Source of the DNA: Bilabrum cf. latius
Lineage: Eukaryota > Bigyra: Bicosoecida > Bigyra > Bicosoecida
Assembly: GCA_965178125.1 (NCBI GenBank)
Contig: OZ237750.1
Location: forward strand, 124,001 to 188,000
DNA: 64,000 nt
Direction of reading: 5' to 3'
The translations under genes were made by a program, and so were the position numbers. The notes under the pieces are model-generated. The model saw only the letters and a list, made by a program, of their open reading frames with translations. It had not been told where the DNA came from and did no database searches. Of this stretch, positions 46,101-60,399 are shown in pieces. Each line of letters starts with the position of its first letter. Positions within the stretch are counted from its first letter, which is position 1.

Positions 46101-48860
46101 GATTGCGGCGAAGGCCGATGCGCGGCCAATCCTGACGCAGCCACCGGATACGAATGCCAGTGCAACGATGGCTGGGGACTCGATGAGAAGGGATCCTGCT
46201 CTGTCGAGGAGACGAATGATCCCTGCGCCGAAGCCAGCTGCGGGAGGGGTCGGTGTTTCGAGGACGGGAATTCTACAATCGGATACGAATGCCGTTGCAA
46301 CCAGGGCTGGAGACTCGATGAGAAGGGATCCTGCACCGTGGAGAGCAAAGCCTGCGAAAGCGTGAACTGTGACCGAGGCCGCTGTCTGGAGAGTAGTGAC
46401 GCTGTCAGTGGATACGAGTGTCAGTGCATTCGTGGTTGGGGATTAGACAAGGGCGGGTTATGCACGGTCGACCAGAGCGACTCTGTGGGCAGCACTGAGC
46501 CCTGCGAGGCCAAGCCCTGTGGCTCTGGCCAGTGCATCACAGTGGGCGAGGGTGCAGCCACGAGCTACGTGTGCCGTTGCGACGATGGCTGGGGCAAAGA
46601 CTTCCAGGGACACTGCACCATCGAAAAGGTTGACCCATGCGAGAAGGCATAGTGCGGCAATGGCAGGTGCCTCCAGGTCCAGACCAGCGCAGCGGGATAC
46701 ATGTGCCGGTGCGATGCCGGATGGATGATGTCGCCCGGCGGATAGTGCACCGTGGAGGTGGACCGCAACCCATGCAACGACATGCCGTGCGGCCGCGGCC
46801 GCTGCAGCGAAACAGAAGCTGATCCAGGCTACGAATGCGCATGCACCGTTGGGTTCGGAAAAGACGACAAGGGGTCGTGCACCGTCTACAAGGACCCTTG
46901 CGACGAAGCCAAGTGCGGCTCTGGCTCGTGCATCCGTTCTCGCGACACGCAGGAGGGCTTCAAGTGCGAGTGCGAGGACGGCTATCGGCTGGATGCAGCG
47001 GGAAGCTGCAGCATCGAGATCAACGTAGAGGAGCCGAGCGCCTGCGACGTTGAGCCATGCGGGTTCGGGTCGTGCCAAGAGGACAGCGCGACTGCAAGTG
47101 GGTTCCAGTGCACGTGCTTCGAGGGCTACGGCAAGGACGACGAGGGGTCGTGCACCGAGAAGGACTACTGCTTCGGAGATCCTTGCGGGCAGGGAACGTG
47201 TGCCCCCTTCCCTGGTTCGTGGACGGGGTACCGCTGCACCTGCAACGAGGGCTTCTAGCTGGACAGGCTGGGCTCGTGCAGTGTCGAGGTGGTGGACTAT
47301 TGCGTCGACGAACCCTGCGGCAATGGGGAGTGCTTCTCCTTCCAGAGCAGTGGCGGCGGCTTTTTCTGCCGTTGCGAGGCCGGCTGGCTCAAAGACGCAG
47401 CGGGCGGATGCACCGTGGCTAAGCCTACTGACCCGTGCAGCACTGGGGTTGCGCAGTGCGGGCAAGGCGAGTGCGTGGAGGAAGGGAGGGCGCCCCGCGG
47501 GTACTTTTGCAGGTGCAACAATGGCTGGCTAAGGGACAGGGAGGGCGACTGCACCGTGGAAAAGACAGCCTGCGATCCTAACCCGTGCCGCAACAGGGGC
47601 CAGTGCACCATCGACGGGACCTCGTTTACCTGCGCGTGCCCGTCGACCAAGTTCTTCGGCGGTCGGTGCGAGCGGATCCGGATTGAGGGCCCTTGCGCCT
47701 CCAAGCCGTGCGGCAACGGGGTCTGCAGGGAGAACAGCCCTGGGAGCACCGAGTACGTGTGCGGCTGCGACGCAGGCTGGCTCAAGGACACGGAGGGGCA
47801 CTGCACGGTCGAGAAACCAGCGGACGCGGAGCCCACATGCACGGACGGGATCCAGAACGGAAAGGAGACAGGGATCGACTGTGGGTTCGAGGAGGAGGGT
47901 GTGTGCGGTCTTTGTGACCCCGGCCTGGGCTGCCGGTCCACCGAAAACTGCGCCGCCGAGCTCGTGTGCAGCGAAGAGACCCAGACGTGCACGGCCGCCG
48001 TCAAGGAGGCCGGGGCGTACGTCGAAGTGGACGCTTTGGAGATCCAGGGCGTGTCCCCCTCGCAATTCAAGGACACGCTGGAGGACGCCTTCAAGGAGAG
48101 CATGAGGAACAAGACGGGCGCAGAGGAGGTCAACATCGAGAAGGTGTCGAGTAGCGCAGACGACAGGCGCCTCGAGGTCGGCTCCCAAGTGCGCCCCGCG
48201 GGCTCCGTCCGCGGCTGGCATGGCCGCATGCTTCAGGCAGGCGGCATCTCCATCGACTCGAGCCTGCGCTTCCGGGCTGACGAGAACACCCTGGACGCGC
48301 AGGAGGCCGTCACCGGCTACATGTCGGGCGAATCCGAGGCGGGCGGCAACGGTCTCCTGGAGGACCTGCAGGCGGCCGCACCTGCCCTAGCTGAGCGCAT
48401 CACGGTGGACACCAGCACCATCTCCACGGAGACGGAAACGCTCGTCGTGGCAGAGATTGTGCAGGCATTCGTGGCGCCTACACCCTCCCCTTCGCCCTCG
48501 GTGACACCCACGCCGCAACCGAGCCCCGACGCCAGCCAGGCTCCTGTCGTGGGCCCTCCGGCCAGTGCCAGCCCCTCCCCTTCTCCTGAGTCCCTCGAAG
48601 GCCTCGGCATGGACGGGGACGAAGACGGGGACGACGGTCCAAGCGCTGCTGTCATCGCTATCGCTGTCTTGGCGGCTGTTGTCCTCAGCGTGCTGGCAGC
48701 TCTTGCCTACTGCATGTGCTGCCGGGGCCGCCCGACCCGCCGCCGCGATGCCGAGAAGGGGGACGTGGCAAAGGCGGACGATGTGGGCCAGAGCGACTTC
48801 GCGGGGGCCAACCCCATGAAGCAACCCGGGGCAGGTGGAGCCGTTGCCGCGCGTGGGTGA
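43191..48860 (+). CDS. EGF-repeat type I membrane protein
   Basis: Single exon, 1889 residues, ATG 43191 to TGA 48858, sense TAG at 43500, 43989, 44343, 46650, 46743 and 47256. The signal peptide is MPFAPLAVALALAAGGSHG. Residues ~20-385 look like a beta-propeller (SDLIRIDGQGNVVFF, STIVYSDRNSVLYAI). About 20 EGF-like modules follow, seven of them near-identical (CGEGRCAANPDAATGYECQC, then NDGWGLDEKGSC). A Cys module (CTDGIKNGDETGADCG...C) plus an 'LELEGVSASQF' domain occurs twice, at ~44660-45240 and ~47830-48450. A Pro/Ser stalk precedes the membrane helix AAVIAIAVLAAVVLSVLAAL, then CMCCRGRPTRRR and a short cytosolic tail. It is probably a surface adhesion or receptor-like protein; ligand unknown. 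Confidence 0.88.
45280..46215 (+). repeat. 135-bp EGF-coding tandem repeat, seven near-identical copies
   Basis: The unit is 45 codons, from gattgcggcgaaggccgatg to gagacgaacgatccatgcac, recurring at 135-bp spacing (45291, 45426, 45561, 45696, 45831, 45966, 46101). Adjacent EGF units outside the block are well diverged, so the block was expanded or homogenised recently. Confidence 0.93.
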
Positions 48861-49424
48861 GGTGAACGGGAGTGTGGCAGGGCAGGACGGGTGAATGGGC
48901 ACCAGCTCGCCCACACCCCGATTCATCTAGATCCAGTGTAGAGCCTGCGGTGATTGCACCCGTTTTGGGCGTTGCAATAGAATCTGATCTGGATTTTCAC
49001 CCTGTCCCGCCCGGGCGTTGGTGGAGGGGAGGGCGTGGTGGGGCGGGGACAAAGGAAACGAGGAAGGAGACAGGGTCGGCGGCAAGGCGGTGTGCGGGAG
49101 CGTGAGTGTGGATGGGTAGGGGTTGGGCAGTGCTAGCCATGGTGGGAAGACAAGGGGATCGGCTGTGGAGGAGCTGCGGGATCGTGTGAGGGACCTGGAG
49201 CGGGAGCTGGCTGCGGCGAGGGAGAAGCTAGCAGCTGCAGAGGCCGGGAGTATGTGAAACTGGACTAGAGGCGAGAATATCTCTGCCCTACGGCTTGCTT
49301 GCTCAACTGAGCGCCCATCACTCTCGTCACACGACTCAGAAGTAGCCAACGCATGCTCGCTTCATTTCAGCCGCCCTGAAGCCCCCCAAAATCGGTCAAA
49401 GATATACTAAAGTGTATCGTTGGC
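48861..49424. other. Intergenic region with possible coiled-coil remnant
   Basis: 564 bp. A plus-strand stretch at about 49160-49257 reads VEELRDRVRDLERELAAAR and on to TGA, typical of a coiled coil. It has no convincing start or upstream exon (TGA near 48988), so it may be the relic 3' end of a gene. Otherwise nothing was recognised. Confidence 0.35.
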
Positions 49425-52400
49425 ATGCCGGAAACAGTACTGAGCAGGCAGCAGAAAATGGCTGAGTACCAGGCGAAGCTTTAGGATATGAGGAGAGCGC
49501 ACAGACTCTCAACCGACATCGTAACGTCTGTCCGACAGAGGTACAAGGAGCCCAGAGGGTGGTTTTTGCGCCACTGCTCAGCAGATTCTGGTAAAATGAC
49601 TCAGGATGGATGGAGAATCGCTTTACAAGACCTGATTGGTGCGCGAGAGAGCGATGCCGCTTCTCTGTTCAGGCAAGGCACCAGCTCTACCGAAATGACC
49701 TGGCGATAGTTTCAGCGCTTCCTACATGCAGCAGAGCAGATGTCATCGACTAGTTTCCCCGGCTAGCTTCTTTCTGAGCAAGAGGTGAAGCGCAAGGCGG
49801 TTCTCAAGGATGACACTGAAACCAGCCTGCCAACTCGGGAGGCCGCGCAGCCCACATCAAAGCACGCCAAAGTTATGAGACTGCAGCGACAGCTTGTAGA
49901 TAGCTTTCTCAAAAGCGGATCGAAGGGAGCTGGCTCTGTTCGGCTGACATAGGCATTTCGGAGGATGGATTCGGACGCCTCTGGAGACGTTAGCCACGAT
50001 GAGATCAGATCATTTTTGGTAGGAGACAACGGTCTTGGGCTGCGGCTGGAAGACGACGTGATAGATGGTGTTTGGGAGGCGATGGACAGCCAGGCCAAGG
50101 GAAGCGTCTCGTTCCAAGATTTCATGGACGTCGTGCAGCCAGTGCGAGAGCTGCTGGACCGTGAATCCAAGGGCGACTCTGTCGTCGAGGACCAGCAAGT
50201 CGAGATGCTGGAGGCTATGGGCAGCGCATCAACCCCTAGGCTAGAGCGAACGTTCTGGAGAGTGGGGAGCGCAGAGCAAAAGGAGGGACACCAGGCGCTC
50301 GTGACCGTCGCGACCAAGGAGGGTAAGACTCGCACAGGCGCGCGCTCCCGCGTGCCTGGCGCTTCCCTATCGCAGGAAGAAACAAAGGAAGCACAGGAGC
50401 GCTGGAAACTATCCATGCCAGCTTCAAAGGAGAAAGCGAGGAGCCGACTCAGGGAGATAGTGTCGTACGGAGCCGGAGCAGTTGCTGGGAGCGAGACCCG
50501 AGAGGCGAGCGGCGCCAATGCTCAAGGTCGTCTGTCGCTGGCTGCGCATCCAGAAGAAAACCACCACTCTGCAAAGCATGCAGACGTGGTGGGGGCATCT
50601 AATGCGCACTTGAGGCGCGTTGCATCGCAGGCTATCTCCAACCAGTACTAGAAGAGGCTGTTGCTATTAGGCAAAGCAGCCACTGGGAGTGGTCCGGAAG
50701 GCCCCGGCCCTGCGGCCGCCACCGTTTCAAATCTAACCCAAGGAGAGGTGCAGCGGCAGTAGCAGTGGCAAGACAATCTGCAAAAGCAGACGGCCGCGGC
50801 CGTTGGTTCTGAAGCGGCGGCGAAGCACATGCAGGAAAAGAGGCGACATCTGGCTCCACCGAACGCGAGGATGCGGGCACTGGGGCACTCCTCCGAGGCG
50901 TTTGTCCCCCCTCCTTCGCGAGAGGGCGATCCCAGGCTTTTGGGGGCATCAATAATGCCTCCGAATGCATCCATGGCAGAATCCGCCGAGGTGCCTGTGC
51001 AGAGCAGGAGTCTGCTGCTTGGGAGCGTCCGAGTCGGACTGCAGCACGGTGGTGACCCGTCGGTTTCGGGCTCATCACGGGGGCTCAGGGACAGCGTCGG
51101 AAGGTTGGCACCGCTCGTGTTTCCCCCCAGTTCAACGAGCCGGACTGCCAGCGAGACAGGTCTCATGCAAGGCGCCGGAAACGGTGCTCACGCGAGCGCG
51201 GGGGATGCAGGTGCAGCAAGCTACTAGATCTAGCACAGCAAAAAGATGGTCGCCCGGCGGCGGGCCTCCTCCCGACCCGAGGGCCCCTCCAGCGGTGCCC
51301 TCCGCAACGCAGCGTGCGGCGGCCGGGCGATGCTGACCAAGGCGACCACCACCAGGACCCGCAGTACTTCGCACTCGTCACACCGACCGGGCCGGTTCGG
51401 TGTGGCGGGGCACCCGGACGCTGTCGTTCGCAAGCGGCCCCCATCTGCTGCCCTGCCCTCCTCCACCGCATCGTATGCATCCTGGAATGGCGGTTCATCC
51501 CACGAAGCAAGAGATGGAAACAGCTCACGCGGGATAGCCACGGCCCGATCGGCCCGATCCGACGGCACGGTGGCTGGATCTGCGTTGCGGCCCCTAGTGC
51601 GCGACACGTTGCGCGCGTCGATGCAGGGCCCTGCGGTGCAGCGATCGTCGCAGCCAGCGAGCCACAGCCCCTCGCACGCAATGTTTGGGGATTTCATGCC
51701 AGGGAACAACGACAACATGCCAGGGAACATCGACGCCATGAGGCTGGAAAGAAGCGCAAGGTCGGGACCCAGACCCAGTTCCAGCAGGCGAGACGCGTGG
51801 GTTGCAACCGGCGGCAGCCGCCTCCTCGGGAGCAACCGACCCATGGCCCGCACCGCTGCGGCCCGCATCATCGGAGGCAGGCGCGACTCGGAGTCTGTCA
51901 CCCGCCAACCGGTCCGAGGGTAGCCTGTGCCCCGCCCCATGCTCGGGAACGGCATCGCCATCGCAAGCCGACCCAATCGACGGGGGCGCGGTTCCCTGGC
52001 GCCAGGCGTGTCCGACTCTTTCTCTAGGCTGGCCATGGGGGACGTGGCAGAGTATGACGGCAAAGACGTGGCGCATTACAGGCTTGCGGGTGTGACGAGT
52101 GTGCTCGCCGGCCGCACGGCCAGGGACGCGGCGGAGGGAGCCAAGCCCCTCCACTGCACCTACCGCACGGAGTCGGGCGATGCGGCCGCGCTCGGGCTGC
52201 AGAGCCGTGCGGGCTTGCAGCACCAGGGTTTGGCGCACACCTTGGTGGGGGCCGCTGATGGCGGCGTGACGAGTGCGGGCCTCGGAGATAGGCGTGGGCG
52301 CACCCAGGGAACACATGCGGCAACGGGAGCGACGGGCATCGCCGTGCACGTGGATTCGGAGCGGAGGAGCAAGCAGATGAAGGGACGGACGCACAGGCAG

Positions 52401-52997
52401 CGCCTCCGCAGGGCACACGAGGATCTTATCCAGGCAGGCATCACGGCTAGAGAGGCAGCCCATCGGCTGGCTGACGTCCGCCGGGTGAGATCGATCGTGA
52501 GGCAGCGGCTCGACTATAGAAAGAGGGTGTTCGAGTCGGGCCAGATTGTCGTGCACGTGGTGCCGGCGGGCAGCGGGATGCGGGGCTTCGTGAGCCGCGA
52601 GGAGGTGGGCAAAGAGGCGGTCGAGACGCAGGACCGGTTGCTCCTCCGGGGGAACAAGCGGGCCGTGGGAGCCGCTAGCCGGCCGTTCGCAGCATTGAAC
52701 TCTGACCCAGAGACCGGCGGGGCAGGCGGGCCCATGGCTGGAAGCGTCAAAGCAGGCAGTGGGGCGCCCAGGCACCGGCCTCGATCCGTGCCTGCCACCC
52801 CTCACACCGCGGTGAGAAACGGCGCCATCGTTCCTGACGCGCAGCTGAGGCAGGCAACCATCCGAGAGAGGCTGCGTGCAGGGGAAGTAGCCACGCTGGA
52901 GGGGCAGGCGAGGCCGCTGGCGGCTCGCAACTTCCCCGTGTGTGATGCATCCATGTTCGTGAGTGACACCTTCGCGTGGTTTAGGCATGATGGGTAA
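49425..52997 (+). CDS. EF-hand protein with long low-complexity region
   Basis: Single exon, 1190 residues, ATG 49425 to TAA 52995, sense TAG at 49482, 49707, 49764, 49950, 50649, 50760, 51225, 51231 and 51921. It starts MPETVLSRQQKMAEYQAKLQ. One canonical EF-hand: AFRRMDSDASGDVSHDEIRS, with calcium ligands at loop positions D, D, S, D and the terminal D/E; a second loop nearby (MDSQAKGSVSFQDF) lacks key ligands. The middle ~500 residues are Ser/Ala/Arg-rich. A basic helical block near the end (RQRLRRAHEDLIQAGITARE, RLADVRRVRSIVRQRLDYRK) may be a second domain. TAG at 49950 falls just before the first EF helix AF, normally a polar position, and TAG at 50760 lies inside Gln-Gln. Calcium binding is likely; role unknown. 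Confidence 0.75.
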
Positions 52998-53511
52998 ACT
53001 TGGTGCGACGGCCGGCAGGGCGTACCGGAGATGTAGGTGAATAGATCTAGGGCAAAGACGCCGTGTGGTGGGCCCGGTCTGCTTGGTTTGGATCTGCTCG
53101 TGACGCATGCATTAAGATGCTGGAGTGATGGGCTGGTAAAATAAAATCGTTTGGCCTCTCGATTGTCATTATTTTCCCTGCGACACGGGGGCCCTGAGAC
53201 GCGCATAAGGTATACTGATTAGCGTTCGACGCTTCAGCACGCTACCGTACGCCCCACCGCACCCGTAGTGAAGTTGCCGTTGCGGCCTAGCTCGGGACGC
53301 GTGCCCTCAAACACAGTATCAGAGGCGGGCGGTAGACGGATGGCAGGAGAGCTTGAATGCGCTGCCGTCGCGGGAGTTGCGCTGGCGCTGAATCCTGCGC
53401 TGGCTGCGGATCATCTCGCAGAATCTTCTATTTATTCGACCCCGGACGGGCGTGTTTCGTTTGAGACTCAAGCCACGCTAGAACTAGCTGCCCTTTCCCA
53501 CTCTCCTTCTC
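52998..53511. other. Convergent intergenic region
   Basis: 514 bp between the 3' ends of the EF-hand and EDC4-like genes. A plus-strand frame beginning at 53341 (MAGELECAAVAGVALAL) runs into the antisense of the next gene and is not supported. No repeat or RNA was seen. Confidence 0.4.
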
Positions 53512-56500
53512 TCAATTCTCCGACGCTGCCGCCATCCGGGCCGCCAGAGCCATGGCGGCCTGCCCCAGCGCGCCGCCTGCACCCCCGTGCAGTGCACCCG
53601 ACACAGCCCTCGCCAGCTCACCCAGCCCCGCGCCTTGTTCCCTGGCCGCCGCCCGCACCGCCACCACGTGCTCGTCCAGCTCCGATTGGTCCCCCACGTG
53701 AGGCATCGCATCCAGCGCCGCCACCTGCATCGAGCCCAGCCCCACCAGCCACTGCACCCGGCGAGCCGCCGTGGCCGCGGCCCACTCGTCACTCGCGTCG
53801 ATGCCCTGGAGCGCACTCGTCAGGTGCTGCACCAGGCACAGCGCGCCCAGCGGCTTCAGCGCACTCGCCGCACTGCGACACACTTCGCCGAGGAAAGCGC
53901 CCGCATCGGCAACATCGGTCCCGCTCGATCGCCTGGCCTGAGCCGCGCTCGCCAGGGCAGCAGCAACTCCGGCCGCGGTCGCAATTGCGCTCCCCACTTC
54001 AAGTAGGTCCATCACAGCAGCGTCCACCTCGGCCCCAGCGCCACCGTCAACGCCACCTGCGAGCCTGCCTTCGGCCGCTACCCGTCCCACGCTCTGCATG
54101 CGGCCCAGCAGCGCGGCATCAAGCGACTCGGAGCCGGGGAACAGCTGCAAGGACTCCATCAGCGAAGATAGACCCAGCTTGGCCACATCTCTATCCGACT
54201 AGCCAAGCCGTCCGACAGCAGCTGCAGCCCCATCGCCAGCCCCATCGCCAGCCCCACCCCCAGACCCATCGCCCGAACTAGCACTGGCACCGTCAGTGGC
54301 CGCGGCAGCAACAGGCCCGCTGCCCGCCGCACTCGTCACACCACCGGCGGCACTCACCACGGCTCGCGCTGCGTCCTGCCCCGCCCTCCGGATCGCCTCG
54401 CACGCCTCTTCCGCCGCACGTCGGATGGCCGCCACGCCCTCTCTGGAGGCCTGCTCCAGCCGACCCTCGGCGCCGCGCACCCCGGCGCTGACCCGGTCCT
54501 GCGCCGTGGAGCCTGCGCTCTTTAGATTGCCGGCTGCCTGCGCCGCGGATTGCTTGAGCTTCTTGCCGGCCTCCTGGGCGGCCCTCTGTATGGCCGCACT
54601 GGCCTGCTTGGACATCTCCGCCGCGGCCCCGCCCAGGCCCGGGACCAGCTGCTCCTCCACCACCTTGCGGAACATGTCCAGCGCGGCGCCGCGCACGGCC
54701 TCCTCCGCCCCGCGGCGGGCGCCCTCTTCCGCAGCGGCCGCCGACTCGGGCTCCCGCTCCGCCCCCGCCGCCAGCGCGCCCATCCGAGCCGCCAAGGCGA
54801 CGGCCTTGCCACCGTCCGTCCCGGCCGCCAGACCGGTTGCAATCGCCTGGGGAACAACGTCCCTCACGGCCGCCTGAATGGCTTCGGTGCTCACTGCGTG
54901 GCCCTGCGCGGACGCCCCGGCCCCGGCCCCAGCCCCGGCCCCAGCCCCAGCCCCTGCCCCAACACCAGCCGCAGCCATCTCGCTGATGGCAGCCTCCATG
55001 CGCTTCATCTGGTCCGCGATGGCCCTCTACTGCTGGTTGAGGCCCACCACGGCCTTGCCCAGCGCCTGCATCATCGTCCTGACCCTCGCACTCGCCTGCT
55101 CCTGCTGCCTCGCCACCGTCTCCGTGACTCGCATCTCCATGGCGGATAGCTGCCCGGGCAGCACGTCCAGCATCGACTCACGGACTGCGGTGAGCTGCTG
55201 CTCGCTCGCCACAGAGGCGGAGGAAGCGCTCCTCTGCATCTACGTGGGAACAGCTGCTCCCGTTGTTCCCTGGATCCCCGATTCCCCGCCTTCTTCCGCC
55301 TCCTCCTCTTCTCGCAGCCCTCTTGCCTGAGCAGCTCGCGATTCAGACCCCTGCTCAAGGCCGGTGCTGCCACCAGGCGCCGCTTTGCGCTTCGGTTTCT
55401 CGGAGGCACCTGCCCCGCTGGATGGGCCGTCGGGTGCCTGGGCGGGGGCACCAGGCCCAGCTCCGGTATTTCCATGTGACGAGTGCTTGAGCAGCGCGGA
55501 GGGAGACAGCGCGGCGTCGGTGGGCGCCTTGCGAGACGGCGTGAGCTGCTGCTAGGATTCGGAGCCATCCTGGTGTGACGAGTGCTCTTCACCGTCCTCG
55601 CTCTCGTCAGCGTCCGCGTCCTCTTCCCCATCGCCGTCTTCTTCCTCGTCAGCCCCATCCTACTCAGGTTGAGCACCCCCTGCACCTGCTCCTGCTCCTG
55701 CCCTTGCTCCTCCTGCAGCACCCGCACCCGCAGCAGAGTCCAGGTCCAGCGCCTCCCCCACGGATTCCAGAACCTGCACGCCGCGCACATCAGAGCTGCC
55801 ACCCGTCGCATCGGCGTCTGAACCGCCGGTACCCGCCCCGCCACCCGCCGCCTCTTCCGATTCCGAGTCGGACGGCACCAGGTGCCTCACGCGCGTCAGG
55901 CGGCAGGCACCCGCAGACAGCACAGCAACGTCGCCCGACGGCGCTGCCGGTTCCGCAGGCGCCGCGCAAATCAGGTCCCCGGACGCCTGTGGGTCGATCC
56001 TCACCGCTCGTTGCACAGCCGCCATGCCGGCGTGCTCCCCCCCGTCTTGTTGTTCCCCAGCGCCCCCACCTCCGATGAGCTTGGGCAGCGCGCACACCTG
56101 CAGCTGCACCACCGACTGCTGCTCCGCTGCTCCCCGCCTGCCCCCCGCCAGCAGAAGCACCCCCGGCTCGCCCGAACGACTGGCCGTCTGAGCAGACATG
56201 GTGTAGGACCTGTCGCTCTGATCCGATCCCGGTTGTTCCCTGGCGGGCGAGCCCACCACCACGACGGAACCGGGCACGGCCAGGCAGGTTTCGGGCTCCG
56301 GGGTGTCGAGCTTGGGCGGCACTACGATGACCAGCAGAACGGTTTCGTTGTTCCCCAGCCCCAGGGCCAGGGTCGCGGGCTGTGGCCGGGCGCCTCCCGC
56401 GGTTCCGCTGGACGCAGGTGTGACGAATGCGAGGCCCGCGGCGCCTTGGTGCAGTGTGAGGGGCTAGCTGTCCCTGACCCACTCGCTGAGGCGCCGCGCA

Positions 56501-58023
56501 GCGTCAGCCATAGGTTCCGCAGCGGCGCTGGGATCCATGCCTGTGGCTGCAGCCCGCAGCGACTCCACTGCTCCCCTCAGGTGGCTGGCCGCACCTGTTG
56601 GTGACCCGCTGGCCATGACCCACCTGGCCACGGGCAGGGCGGGGACAGAGGCAGGCACCTTGTCCAGGGGAGGAACCGCGAGAGGTTCCGTTCCGCGCGG
56701 CGCCGCGCCCACGTTGAGGACGTGGGTCTCCGACATGAAGGCAATCTCGGTTCCGCTGCCGTGCGCGGCGCCACCAGCGGGAGGGAGGCATAGCACGGCC
56801 GTACGAGCCGCGGCCAGCAGGTGCAGCCCAGACAACAACGGGTCCACAGCTCCCATGCGGTTGCAGCCGGGGGAACATGCAGAGCTTGCCAGACTCATGG
56901 CAACCGGCACGCCGACGCTCGCAGCCTCCGTCGTGACCTTGGGCATGGGCGGGAAGGGGAGGAAGCGCCAGGGCGCGGCGCCGGCTGCGGAACCTCCCTA
57001 CTCCGGGAAGGTCGCCGCCACGTCACCGCTGCGGTACTCGGCTCCCAGCGACGGGTCGATCCGCACGGGGTGCGGAACCTGGGCGCGCGGCGCCGCCGCC
57101 ATGCGGCCGTCGACGTGCAAGAGAAGCACGCCAGCGGCGGTTGCAACCGCAAGCATGGCCCGAGGCAGCCCCGCGGCGTGGCCCGCACTCGTCATCCAGT
57201 GCACCCTAGCGGCGCCGCGCATCGATAGCGGAACCTGCGCGTCCCCCGCCTCGTCCAGCGGCTCCGAATCGTCGTCGTCCTCCTCGGGACCGCCCGTCCC
57301 ACCAGAGGCCGTGCCCCTGCCGCCGCTGGCCCTTCCCGATTTGCTGCCCGTGCCGCCGCCGCCCTCCCCCCCCTCCGCCACCGCGCCGGCGCCGGTGCCC
57401 AGCCTGAAGGCGAGGATCTGCCTGGCCGCGGGGGCCGCGTGGGTCCTCGTGGGCGCCACGGCGAACACCCGGATTCTGATTCCGGATCCCTCTCCCATCC
57501 GGCCCGCGCTGACGGCCAGCAGCTGCAGGCACGCCGCCTCGTTCCCGGCCTTGTGCCCTACAAAGCACCTCGCGGCGGTCGCTGGCCTGACCCCCTTGAG
57601 GGGGGGGGACAGGCACAGGTCCTCGATCCTAGGCCCCCCCCTGCACTCCTGCAGGAGTGACGAGTGCTTGGCCGAGACGGCCGTGCTCGCCTCTGCCACT
57701 CGGACGTACTGGTGCGGGTGCTCGCCTTCCGGAGAGGCACCTGCTCCGGCCCCGCTGGTCGCAGATGCGCTCGCTCCGGCGGCCTCGATCGCGACTGCGA
57801 CCAGACTGCCAGCCCTCGAGACGAGCCTGCCCTGCGCCCTGCAGCCCGTTTTGCCTGCCGACGGATCCGCTGGCTGCGGCCGGCGCGGAATGAATTTCGT
57901 CTTGCACACGGTGCCCGACGTGGCCTCGCTCACAATTGGTGCAGAGTCGCTTCCCGACAGCGAAACAGCCTGGGCGACCACGGGTTTGCAGCCCGTCCCT
58001 GTCCTGGGCTACAGTGCGCTCAT
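53512..58023 (-). CDS. EDC4/Ge-1-like mRNA decapping scaffold (tentative)
   Basis: Single exon, 1503 residues, ATG 58023 (MSALQPRTGTGCKPVVAQAV) to TGA 53512, sense TAG at 58009, 56998, 56464, 55660, 55552, 55240, 55027 and 54199. The N-terminal ~650 residues look WD/beta-propeller-like (HPHQYVRVAEAS, RAMLAVATAAGVLLLHVDG, TVLLVIVVPPKL, SVVQLQVCALPKLIG). An acidic Ser-rich linker follows, then a coiled coil (LSAMEMRVTETVARQQEQA, GLNQQ-Q-RAIADQMKRMEAA), a helical stretch resembling the 'VIPAFE' region of EDC4/Varicose (MFRKVVEEQLVPGLGG), and a C-terminal helical domain (LGALCLVQHLTSALQ). Architecture and order fit EDC4, which bridges DCP1/DCP2; sequence similarity by eye is weak. It could instead be another WD plus coiled-coil scaffold. 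Confidence 0.5.
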
Positions 58024-58634
58024 TGGAATCGCGCCCGGTGCTGTCATAACTACCGGTTGACCAGCTTGCAATGAGCCAGCTGTGCTGGGCAAGCCCCGGC
58101 CCGGCACACCTCCAGACTACAAAGGAGAGCTGGAGGACATGTGGCCCGCCTTTGCTGTTAGTGGTGACTTTGCTTTTAGTGCGGCAAGCATTGCAGACGG
58201 TTTTGCGGCTGCCGGCGCAGGTGAAGGTGGCAACATGCCGTGCTGCTGCGGTGCAGACGCCAAGTTCCCCTACATTCCGCCGTACGAATGGGATACGACT
58301 CCCCCATTCTGTGTCTACGGCTACTACGGATAAATTCCTGGAAATTGCGGCTGTGACATTACTCAGAGCTCCAGCTTGGTTGGATATAAGATTCTCGAAG
58401 GGTTGTTACGGAACTGATGTTGCGCGGCGCCTATTTGTCTGTAGGGTGCTGTTGGGCAAAAATCGCTTAAATGTGATTCCTGTGAATTTAATCAGATTCC
58501 TGCAAAATTCTGGTAGTGTGCTATATTATATTCAACGGCATCCCCCAAGGCTCATTAAGCATCAGCCCAGTTCAGGTCCTAACAGCCTAAGCTCGGCTCT
58601 TTTCAGCAACCAGAGAAAAGGATAACCAGTCAAC
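58024..58634. other. Upstream region of alpha-tubulin, with one small open frame
   Basis: 611 bp. A plus-strand frame from ATG 58139 to TAA 58333 would encode 64 residues (MWPAFAVSGDFAFSAASIAD, then a Cys/Tyr-rich end with MPCCCGADAKF). It extends upstream without another ATG to a TGA. Codon composition does not clearly mark it as a gene. The remainder is AT-rich and should hold the tubulin promoter and leader. Confidence 0.35.

Positions 58635-60399
<1,765 letters not shown>

Noticed and set aside
44882-46348. Long minus-strand frame opposite the EGF repeats
   Set aside because: Repetitive shadow of the EGF units; the plus strand has cysteine spacing typical of EGF domains.
49139-49257. Coiled-coil-coding stretch as a gene
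   Set aside because: Under 40 residues of signal, no start, upstream TGA; kept only as a possible remnant.
53341-54281. Plus-strand frame beginning MAGELECAAVAGVALAL
   Set aside because: Mostly antisense to the EDC4-like gene and Pro/Arg-rich as expected for a shadow.
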